From Bactrocera neohumeralis (Eukaryota > Arthropoda > Insecta > Diptera > Tephritidae): 64,000 nucleotides of DNA. The translations under genes were made by a program, and so were the position numbers. Shown one piece after another: positions 22,435 through 34,400 of the stretch; position 1 is the stretch's first letter, and every line of letters begins with the position of its first letter. The notes beneath the pieces are model-generated. The model was not told where the DNA came from. It searched no databases and saw only the letters and a list, made by a program, of their open reading frames with translations. Location of the stretch: contig NW_026089623.1 in the NCBI RefSeq assembly GCF_024586455.1, forward strand, positions 4,585,367-4,649,366. The letters run 5' to 3'.

Positions 22435-25400
22435 CTATAAATTAATAAAATATGTAGCAATTGATTTACACATACAGTTGCGAGCAACTAATTAACAACG
22501 ATATATGTGAGATCTATATTAATTTTATATCTGCTAAGGTTTTAAATTTTTTTTATTTTTTTTTTTCTAAACGACCAATATGTCGAGAATATTGTGTACA
22601 AATTTTGAGTCAATTATAGTCAAACTAACGGAGCTACAGCGTTTTAAATGACCGGCCGTGATACCTGACTTTGAAACTTCAAATCGATTTTCCCGAAAAC
22701 GTTATTTTTCGTGAACATTAGAACTCAAAATCTACTGAACCGATCCTTTTGAAAATCTGAACATTACTTCTTCACATAAATCAACAGGTATTCAGATGGA
22801 GTTTTTTCCATTTTTTTTTCTATTTTTTATTAACAAATTAACGGCGATTTTTTTTAACTAAAATCGTGCTTTGTACTTCCAAGTGCTGCAAAAAATAGAA
22901 AAAAAAACTCTTTCTGACTACCTCGAGAAATATCTCACCTTTAAAACGCATACCATTTTTTTGGTTTAAGATGATCCCGTAATGTTCACCGCTAAACCAC
23001 TTTTATCAAGGCGCTTCTGGTAATTCACCGTCACAGGCTTATTTATTAATATTTTTCATTGAAAATTTTGCTAATATACTTCAAAAGTTGTACAATAATA
23101 AGTCATTAAATTTAATAAAATTATATTACTCATGTCGCCGCAAATAAACACATCATATATCTTTTTTTGCCTTTAAAACCTTCTAATTACATTAAAGGCG
23201 TATTTTACCTCTGTAGCAGCCGCAAATGGAATCTGCCTTGGGTACCTGACAATGGAACTGACTTTTCTTATTGACTCCACGTTTTTTATTACTTGATTGG
23301 TACCTGATAGCATTACGTACCATTGAGGATGAGCAACTAAGAATATTTTTGACTTCGACATAAGTTTTGCCTTCAATGGAACTGACTTTTCTTATTGACT
23401 CCACGTTTTTTATTACTTGATTGGTACCTGATAGCATTACGTACCACTGAGGGTGAGCAACAAGTAAAATTTTAACATTAAAACCAAAAACTTCAATTAA
23501 ATAAATGAATTTCACCGTTATTTTCACAAAAAAAAAAAATTAGATAATTTTAATTTTTCAAACACTTCTTTCACGCATGTACATAAGTATGATCACATAT
23601 GGCTATGAAATGAATGCCTAGCACTAATAAGAGTTTGACCGCAACTGTACATAAGCAAAAAACTTTATGCAAAGTAAATAAATAAAGCTGTATATGCATA
23701 AATTTATATTTTACAGCTTTTTGAAAATTGTATGTTTTTATGAAAACTGAAAACTTCTATAACTCGAAGTCTCTAACTCCAAATTTTGTTCATATAGAAA
23801 AAATAATTTTTTTGCAAATTTATTTCTTAAATATGTATTAAGTAATTTTATTCGGACTTTATGTACATTATTGACTATACTTTTGAAAATCTAGGGTAAT
23901 TTTTTCATGCAGAAATATTGAAGCATAAGCCGGTAACAGAGCTTCTCCCAGAACGTCTTGAGAAAAAAATAATATGCGGTGTTCACCACAGCTCGGCTGG
24001 ATATTATCCGAAAATAAAAAACGAAGGAAAATTAATCAATTAATGATCTAATCTTCCCCCCATCGTTCTCTGATAATTTTTTTCATTTAAAAATTTTAGG
24101 CGGCCATTTAAAGTGAAAACTGCTATTTTCCACTAAAAAATTCCTCCATTTTTGGGTGGAAAACCCCCTTAAAAAAATTTACTAAACGGTGGGAGGAGGT
24201 ATTTTATATGTCGAAAATGTGTACAAAGTTTGAAATGAATCTGTCAAATAGTTCTGAAATGACTGTGAACACGGACTTTGAAATAGTAGTTTTGAGAAAA
24301 ACGTGGATAAAAAAAAATTATGGTACATTGTCAAAAGTATTCTTAATAATGTACAAAAGGTCCGAATAAAATTACAGTCCGTATTTAAGAAATATATTCG
24401 CAAAGAAAAGCCATTTTTGTTTTCCATGAAAAGCTATTTTTTGTATTACGAACTACAAAAACACTAAAATAAACAGGACTTTTTGAATCTAGCTCCCCCT
24501 GGTGGCGCCATCTATGTGCATACATATATGTCGGTGCGTTGGAATTTGCTATCTTTATCGATCGTCCAGTGAGAATTTCATGACATTTCATTGTTTGGAA
24601 GTGAAGTTATTGCATTTTAAGTGTCAGTATGTTTGTTATCAGTGCGAAAATGAGCTTCGAACAAAGAGCCAACATTAAATTTTGTTTTAAAACTGGTAAA
24701 ACTTTTACCGAAACGTTTCAATTGATGAAACAAGTTTATGGCGAGGATTGTCTATAGTGTAGCAGAGTGCACGAGTGGTTTCAACGATTTGAAAGTGATC
24801 GTGAGGACATAAACGGCGATCAACATGTGGGCCAATCAAAATCCGTGATCACCGGAAATTCCATCGAAACTGTGTGTGAATTCATCAAAAATCAGGAGAA
24901 ATCATCATTGAAATTCATGGAAATGGAATTGAACATCTCCAAAACATCGATTTATCGCATTTTGACCGAACATTTGGGCTTACGAAACGTGTGTGCAGTG
25001 GCGTAGCTACAACAGAACAAATGTTCTGTCACCCCCCTTTATCTACCTACCTACAAGTTTCATGAGGTGGTTCGAACAAAAGTGATTTTTAACAAAATAT
25101 CTTCGATATTAAGTATATAAAATTTAGGAACTAGAAGCCACGCAAATTCTGAAGTTCCAAAATTCTCACAAAACGATTTTTGAGGAAATTGATAGTAAAT
25201 TTACAAGATATCTTATTAAAAGCCATAGAAAAAACCCATTTTCGCCCTACATCTTGTACACTTTTGACACAATTTGCAGAAATTTTTACCCGAATTGGAG
25301 TTTTAAAAAACAGTGATGATCGTTTTGCCGCCCCCCAAGACGTTGCGCCCGGACGACGGCCCCTTCGCCCCACCAAGCTACGCCACTGGGTGTGTGCACG

Positions 25401-28400
25401 GTTTGTTCCGCACAAATTGACTGACGACCAAAAATTGCTCAGAATCCAACATTCGAAGTAAGATTATTTGACCAAAAATCACATTTTAACCATTAACCAT
25501 TCCCCGTATTCATCTGATATTGCATCGTGCGACTTCTTCCTTTCGGAAAAATGCACTTGCCCATGAAAGGAAATCGTTATGCAGACGTAGAGGCCATTCA
25601 AAAGGCTTGCACCGACATGCTTTTGGACCGTGCAAAAAGCCGTATTGAGCAGGAGACTATTTTGAATAAAATAAATTGATTTTGCCGAAAAAACCGTTCG
25701 TTCCGTTTTTTATTTAAAGTCCTGTTTATTTTGTATGCCCTGCTTGCTATTCCTTACTCTTGGCACAATTTTAGCGTTACTGCCGCTACTGCACCTGATG
25801 TTGTTTGTTGTTGTAGCGTAACTTTATCCAATTTGGCGATTGTTGTTATTGTATAGACAACAGGTATTTTGCTGTTGCTGCGTTGAAATATGAGCTTGCT
25901 GTTGTAGCGAAGAATTTGCAAGTTGGTGGGAAAACGTTGACTCGGACTATTCCCGCGCTTAATGGCTGGCGTGGAGTAGTTCTAGGAACGTTACAGTGGG
26001 CAGACTAATGTGTTAACTGTCCCCCTTCTAAATCAAGAGGACGGCGGCCGCTCTCATGATCTCGGCTACCGCTTCCTCTAACTAACATGCATTGGGCAAT
26101 GCGGTTATGAACTATTTCATGTAGGTTTTTAATGTATCCAAGGTTCTTCAAATTAAATTTGCGCAAATAAGGTAGGCTTAAAATTTCCAAATGTTCGGTC
26201 AAGTTAAACTGTGCTGAAGGAATCCCATATCGGACCGTTGCCTTCACTTTTTCGTTAAAAAAAAGTCCTACCATTAATACAAATATCTCCTTCAAATGTC
26301 ACTAAATAAGTAGCGGATATTGCAACCCATGATTTTTCTTCTTCCCCAACTTCGACTGTTTCGTCGTTTATGATAATTAAGCCATTGTCAACTTCGATAA
26401 TATGATCAAGGTTATTGTAGGTAGTTTTGCATGCCGCCTTATTATTGTTGAATAGTTGTCTCACACATGTAGAATCCGTTTTTATTAAAAAAAAACTTGC
26501 AGATAGCGCTGCCGTGCAGTTTGTAACTGAAATTATCGATCTCCAAAAATTATTTTATCGACGTGTGCTTGCGGACTAAGCTAAAGTATGAAATAGAATT
26601 ACTTACAATATTACTTAGGCTTACATTTAAAGTGTGATCAATATTTGAATATTGAAAATTCGTCTGTATCCAAAATTATGACATTTATAACATTCAATTT
26701 ACCCAAAATTATGGAGTAAATGATATTATCCAGATCTGTTATAACTGCTCTACTCTGGATGAACGTCTATCAATAATTCGCATCAAAGCGAGGTTCTTCA
26801 ACATATCGCTGTTTTGCGCCCGCGCCCGACGGAAGAGAAGGACGATGTGACCAAAGATGTATCATCGACTCGGCCATTTATTGCTGTCAAGATGCGATCC
26901 GGAGACCCGCCTCTGTTCAGCAAAAACCGCACGTCAACAAACACAAAGAAGGTTCGACGCCTAGAAACTGCACTCAAAACAGACAGCCGAGCGATTTTCT
27001 ACATCTACGGTATAAGGGAAGGTAAGTACGAAGAGCTTGACAAGCTGGCCGACAGGGGCAATGCTTGAAAATTCTACGAAAAGATGCGGCTACTAACAAA
27101 CATAAGCTTGATGAATCTAGTACTACAGAAAACCATATTTCCGGCCCCGACGAAGTCGATCAGCCTCAAACCCATTTGAAGATGCTTCCTCCTGGAGGCT
27201 GAATTTACCGATCGAGATAGATATATATATATAACTATATTATCTTATATATACATAAATTATATTTAGACCACTATATACTTATTTAAAGACTTGTGAG
27301 TTATTCAGAACTATACTTAAAAAGATAACCCCGTTTTGCTATTCTCTATTCTTTTTTGTAACAAAGTTTGGTTTACTTCAATAATTGAATCATCGCCTCG
27401 AATAACGTTGTAAGCGCCAAATTTGGAATTTTTCAACAGAGAAGAAAAACGTTTTAAACACGTGGATTCTTTTTTAAATAGTTTTTGCTTAAATATTTAT
27501 TTCTATTACATCTTTTGTTAATATTTTACTAAAGTTTTAAACAAAAAAAATGTACAGTATTAACAAGGTTCGCTGTTTAAATTTTTTTTAATGGAATAAC
27601 GTTGTAAACGCCTTGCTTGTAGCGACGATAACACGTTTTTCCACTACACGCAGCATCATAGCCGATGGCACTTACAACATTTTTCCACACTGATAGTGAT
27701 AATTAAAATTTAAATATCGAGTTCAATTATACTGGTTAAAGGAAAATATAAAGTTTCAATAATTACAAAATTTACTTTCTTATTAAAATAACGCAATACC
27801 CTGCGTTATTACAGATTTTATTAAAGAACCAACATCTTCTGTGGTAAATAGTAATAATAAATTAAACAATAATGCTTCTATTTCAGTTTTTATTTCAATA
27901 AAGAAGAAGAAACAAAGCGGCAATTTAGTTTTCATGTAAGAAGTTGAAAATAAAAATAATAATTCATAATTTCAGTATCTAACTTAACTACAAATGGCCC
28001 TATAAAACTCAGCATCTTGATTGGGCAAATAGACCGCCATTGCTAACAAGTCTTTTTTCTTTTCAGCAGAAATCGCTATTGGTTTCTTTCGAAGAACTGG
28101 TAATTCATATGGACGTAATATATCTCGCGCATATTTCTGCTGACATTTTGACTTTTTCCTTAAGCTGTGACAATGCCATGGTTCGCCAGTACTGTGATTC
28201 ATTCTGAGACGTAAAACTTGCATGTCATCTGCAGTAATTTGTAGCCATCTACCTTCGGTTATTTTGCACGTATTTTTGTTTAAATTTTTTATGAGAACAT
28301 CAAAGTTTTTAAAGTCAATTTGAAGCATTTGATGCACCCTGAAAGGGTTAGAAGGCTTAGCTGATTTAATCATTTCGTGAACATCTTCTGTGGTATAAAT

Positions 28401-31400
28401 CCGCACTGTTTTCTTTTTCCTTTCAATTAGAGAGAAATCTCTATCACACGGTAAAAAGCTGTGTCCAGAAACTAAAAATTTCTGATTAGCTTCAGAAAAG
28501 TATTTCATTTTTATTAGATGGTAAATTAAGGCGATCATGGTCCAATTATTATTTTGACCCACACATCTGTCGGACCAAATAATTAATTTTCTCACATCTC
28601 CAGCTTTTAAAATAGCGTAGGTGGAAGTGATGTGTCTTAAAATACATGAAGCGATTTCAGCTGCACCCCTTTTTGCAACTGTTTCATGCCAAGTATACAT
28701 GTCAACAGTATTTTGCCCCAAATTAAGTATAGCGAAGTTGTAATTCGAATACTGCCGCTGATAAAAGACGTCCGTATGTGTGAGATTTGGAGTATAAATC
28801 ACTTGCTGTAAGTCAACGCAGAGCGCAACAATATGGGAACTACCTAAAGCTGACTTTGTGTCATCACTCAGCTTAGAATATGCTTTTTCAGCCTTTTTGT
28901 GATGTGCCTCTGCCAGTTTCTCTATGCATCTTATTTTATTCTGGTCTTCAGCGGCAATCGTTTCTATATAATACTTATCGCAGAGCTTACAAGTGTCGGA
29001 CCTTGGTAATCCAAATCGCAAACTGAATTCTGCGTTAAATATATCTCTGTATGTATTATAACTTATAGTGCTATCTGGATATTTTTCCTTGAATAATTTA
29101 AACATTTTTGTAATAGTTAAATCTGGATGGAGGCAATTTTTTTGAACTAGAACGACTGTAGTGACTTTCTTGACAAGGAAAGCTTTCTATGTGTTCCATG
29201 ACACTTTTCTTTTCAGCATTAACGGTTTTATTCGGCCGATTATCATGCCGTCCGCGCTGATCACTCAAACTATCTCCCGCCTTCAGTTTTTCAACTAAAA
29301 TTTGTAGTCTTCGTTGGGTCACTTGAAAGGTATGACAAATCATTTGTTTGCACACTCTCACTTTTCTCTCATTGTGCTGTGGTAGAAAATAGTTCACAGT
29401 TAGATTTCGACGTGATGTGCTCTCTGAAACTCTTCTTCTTTGCGGTTCTTTCAATTCGATTAAAGAGCGTAAAAAATTTGTTTGCTTGTCATAGTCCATT
29501 TGATAAAATTGAGAGAAATGCTTCTGAATAGTCTCCAATTTGAAGCTTGAGCACTGTAGATAACAAGCGCAGTTGAAACTCTGATGAATACAAAAACAAA
29601 ACTGATATTGACACAGCTTACACTTACAACGTTTTTCCACATTACCGTTTCTGGAGCATTTTTTTTATGTACAACTTTTCCATTTCTTCCTGAATATGCT
29701 TCTCCACTATTTCTCAGCCTCTTATTACTTATATCTTTCCAATTTTCATAATTTATTTTACGTTTTTTTCCTTTATTGCACTTTTGAATGGTGCTCAACA
29801 CCTCTAAATTTGCCATGATCACCAGCACTTAAAACGTTTTCCCACTCACTACTGACTTTGGGACGCAGCTCAATAGCTAAAAACTGATGGATATTGTAAA
29901 ATTTTGCGCTCTCATGATACGTGAGAGCATTATTAACGGTAATTTGCAAAAAAAACAGGATTGCCAAAAAATGTCACTTACAACGTTATTCGAGGCGATG
30001 ATTCAATTGTCCTCGATGCAATAGAAATTACTGTGGTGAATTTTGAAAACTTGTTAATGCAAGTTAAAAAGTTGTATTTATTAGTGGAATAAATGCCTAT
30101 GTGCAATATTTCCTCTGTACGGGATCGTATCGAAGTCTTTCCTAACTCTGAGTTTGTCGGATGCCGGTCGTACTTGACTTCTTTAAAAATTTTGCAGTTG
30201 GCCATAATTACCTTTCATTTCTTTCACTTATTTGGAAACAGTAGTGGTTCAATAACTGTTTAATATTCTCTCGGATAGAGCGGTGTGCCATACTGTGTCC
30301 CATTCCCAGTATTTCGTGTTGATCTTCTTCGTTAAAAACATCATTAGCTTGTTTCATTGTGTGACGAAATTCGATTGACAATCTCATCCTGAATTTTGCA
30401 CAAAATAGGCAAACTGCAATGAATATTGTTAACAATATCATGATTAACACATTCACCATTCATTTCTAGTAAATCCCGAAAATTTAAATGCAATTTGATG
30501 CCTTATCCTTGACTTGAAAATAATTTTTGCCTTCTTGGTTATGATATTTCCTTCTTCAAGAATTGTCTGATTTCGAAATGATTAACAGGATTTTTCACTT
30601 TTGGAATAACTTTTGTTAGAGATTCTTCACTATGCAGTGTAAAAGATGACAAATCCTGCTCTATTTCATTAATCATTTAATTAAATTATGTGAAAAGTCT
30701 TCCACAAATGCTCGCCAGCGCTTTATTTTTGTGTTTGGTTGCTTGTCCGAGACAGCGAAGGTCAAATGATATAGCAGAAGTATGTCCTCAGAGGATAAAA
30801 TTCTTTTAACTTTTTCGAAAGCTGTCAACGCGTTGTTGTCCAACTCAATTCTAATATTTTTTTGATTGTTTGGTTCCCACATGAACGTTACCTCCCCTTA
30901 AGTATCTTATGAGAGGCTTAACTATAGAGGCATAATCTTTAATAAACTTTCTATATTAACCAGATAGCCCCAAAAATTATTGTAAATCACGAAGTGCTAG
31001 GTGTTCTATAATTCAGAATGTCATTGACTTTATTAGGGCATTTTTTTATCCCTTCCTTCGAAACAATAAATCCTAGAAACTCCACTTGTTCCCTAAGAAA
31101 TTTAAGTTTTGTTAAATTTTTTCGATGTCTCTGTAATGATACTCCTCATTGCTACAAGACAGCATTTTCCTATTTCATCTTTAAGAACATCATCACAATA
31201 TTGCCCTTTTGAAAATTTTAGACGCATTTTTTAGTCCGAAAAGGAGTCTACAAAATTCATACTTCACACTGTGTAGTATTTCGCCTGTCGTTGACAGACA
31301 AAAGTTTAAATCGAGTGTAGTGAATAATGCGATTTCCCCATGTTAGTTAAAATAACCGAAGTATCTGGAGGGAGATATCTGTTAGAAACTGTTTTGACAT

Positions 31401-34400
31401 TCAGTTTCCAAAAATCAATTACCATCTGCATCTTCTTTCTCCCACTCTCGTCTATTCATTGTTTGTCGACAACCCCCATAGAATTACTATATAGTGATCG
31501 AGAAGAACGAATTATTCCATCTGGAAGTAAATTTTTAGTTTCCTGATTTATAAATTCTGAAGCGGCTATCGAGTAAGGTTATGACTTTGAATAAATCGGT
31601 TCATTATCAACTGTCATAATGGTGGCTACCACATTAGTGTAAAACGGCAAAGCCTCATCTGGGTTTGCGAAAACTTATGAATGTATTTCCAATATACATA
31701 AAAGAAATATTTCCCACTTGTCACTATATCATTGACGTTTTTACAGTCATAATAAGACAATTTCTCTGCACCACCCTTGTAGTAAAGGATTCCTATTTTT
31801 AAATCTCTTTTGCGTCAACGTACTTTAAGAAATCAAACCCAATAATCCCATCAAAGGTTTTAAGTTCGAAAAGAAGACAAAAAGGAGAAGTCCTTCTAAT
31901 CACATTATTAAAACACCTTTTATTTATCATGGCAGTACAATGGGTGTATCCTACTTTAAATGAGTTGTCTATATTTCTTACACCTTTTAAATTGTCGTTG
32001 GGTTTAATAAACTTTTTTCCCGCCCCTGTCACATTGTGATGCATTATCATCAAAATTTTAAACCGAATCTTGGCTTAAGTGATTAACCCTCTGTATTTTT
32101 GCCATATTCTTTTTCTTCTTTTTATTAATTCCCTTTCCTGAGTGTGGATTACTATAGGCCGCCGGCCTTTGACTAAAGTTTTGGGATGCCATTCGGGTTC
32201 TTTGAAAATCCCGCTCAGCTCTCCGATCGGGGTTATAATTCCCTACTTGCCTGTAGTGCGATACATTAGGACCAACCTCCATAGGCGTCTAAATATTTTT
32301 TATCCACTTGTTTGTAATGAGGTGAGTGGTGTGGAGCAATTATCCTTCCAGCAGTTTTTCCTAAATGAGCTGCATCCATTCTACTATAGAAGGAGTTTGC
32401 AAAAGAATATGGAGCGTGATTTGCTTCGTTTCTTGTGCTCATGTCAAGGCACTAGGAATATCTTTGGGTTGCGACGAAAACATGATGTCGCTCATTGGCC
32501 TCCGCAAGCCAGAAACAAACATCATGCCTATATTTCTGGCAAAGTGACCCTATCAGTTCTTTTTAAAAATAATCGTTTTATTTATTATCAAAGTCAATTT
32601 ATTTTCAACCTCGTCGTAAATCTCAGATATTGAAAGTCTTCCTTGCCAAAGAGTTAACATTTCTTCTTCAATCAAATAGACTGGTTGCTTGTCAGTATGT
32701 GTAAAATCTAACCGCGAAATAATCGCCTTAAAATTTTTGACGGTATTGAAACCTTGATCGGCCGAACTGACAATTTTATTCCTTATAATTGCTACCGACG
32801 TGGCATTCGTAGTTTTCAACGAAAAGGTAGTGTGTGTCGATCTTTTTTCACCGATCTTTTCGAAGATTTGGCGCATCCTGAATATCTAGTCAATTGTTGA
32901 TTTCACGGCCACTCATAATACTCTCGCAAGACTCATCAGATTTCACCGCTTTAACTCCATAGTATTTTCTAAAGGGAGCACCCATTCTGGCCATTCCTGA
33001 ACAAGGCGTAGAGTCGCTATCGCTATTAAATCGATGGGAAAGAATTAAAATTCTCCAGCATAACTTCAACCGTCGATGGAAAGAAGAATACATAAAGGAT
33101 CTTCACAAAAGATATCGTTTGAAGACTCCTGAACAAGCGCCAAAACTTGGAGATTGCGTCCTCATCCATGATGACTGCCTTCCCCCTAACGAAAGGCGGC
33201 TTGGCCGCATAGAAAAGCTACATTACGGCTCCGACGGTCACATACGAGTCATTGATCTCCGTACGCAAAACGGAACGCTAACCAGACCGCTTTCTGCCAA
33301 CCTCCGATGATCGCGAATCCGAAAACCGCAAAAAACCAACCGATATTATCGCGACACAATAAACCAATCAAATGAAAACGATCAAAACAAGAAATACGCC
33401 AATACAACCGTTAAAAAACAACAAACCGTCAAAAAATAACAAAGAATACTAACAAAAAATGGTCGATCAATACGACGACACATTCATGCCACATATCGTG
33501 GCACGATCACTAGGGTGGGTCGATTCCTGACTTTTTTCGATTCGGGATTTCTAATAGTGCGGAAAAGTTGCCTTAGAACTTCCTGATTCCAATGCAACTT
33601 TTTGTTTTGAGATCGGATTGCATCTTCAACCCCAACTCCGGCCTTGAAATTTCGGAAATTCGCCTAAAATCGTGAAATTAGCTACCTAGCACCTGAAATA
33701 CGCATCTCATGGCAAAATGTATAAAACAAAAGTTATTTGTCACGTCATTTGCTACCGAAATGGTATATGTGATCATGGCCGTAGGTCGAACCGTTCCCGA
33801 GTTACGAGCGAAAAGGCGGCGCGCCACAGCGCAAGGTGAAAATTGTTGCAGCTCTCAGCTAACCTGTATTGGTCACCAAAACCCACCGCGTGGAGGTGGC
33901 AGCTCTTCGGGTTCCTCCCAAGCCCAACCCAACCAACCAGCCATATGTCAGGCTTGTTTTAGTCTGAATCTGTGTCAAATTTATTGATAAAATCAGATTT
34001 TATACTAAACTTTGGCACCTGTTGCCTAGATTTCAGTGTAGAGCGTATAAAACGATCACGAGATCGGGGGCCAATAACTTAAGAAGATGCCTCTGTCACC
34101 AGTTTGACGGTTCTCTCGCCTGCCACGGTGTGAGAGGTGAATACACTAAATTTCCATACCTCTGCAGTTGTCTCCCGACAGCCCTTTCATGAGTTCTTCG
34201 TTAGAAACTGATCAAAGAACTGGTGGAACAGTCAAGGTAATAGTCTTCCAGTTAATCATATCGTAATAATTATTAGCTTTGAAATTCAGCTTTGGCATTT
34301 TATTACATCTAACCCTTCCATTTACAGTGTCAGACTCTGCTTCTCTGGCTGCCAGTAGAAGGTCAAGGGCCAACTTTCTGACTTCTATCCGTTCGTCAGT

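Larger units (their letters stand above)
25736..32885 (-). mobile_element. Gypsy/errantivirus-type element relic, minus strand
   Basis: Read on the minus strand from about 32885 down, the parts of one retrotransposon appear in order: gag (32876-32060), protease (32053-31799), RT (about 31550-30960), RNase H start (30882-30673), integrase (30459-30009, continuing after an insertion at 27382 to about 27270) and env-like (26464-26005). It is interrupted by a DDE transposon (27387-30004) and an RTE fragment (26757-27100) and abuts BEL sequence at about 32890. No LTR pair was identified. All genes carry frameshifts. Confidence 0.75.

Noticed and set aside
32142..32633. 163-codon plus-strand frame as a gene
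   Set aside because: It is the antisense of Gypsy gag remnants and has no recognisable domain.
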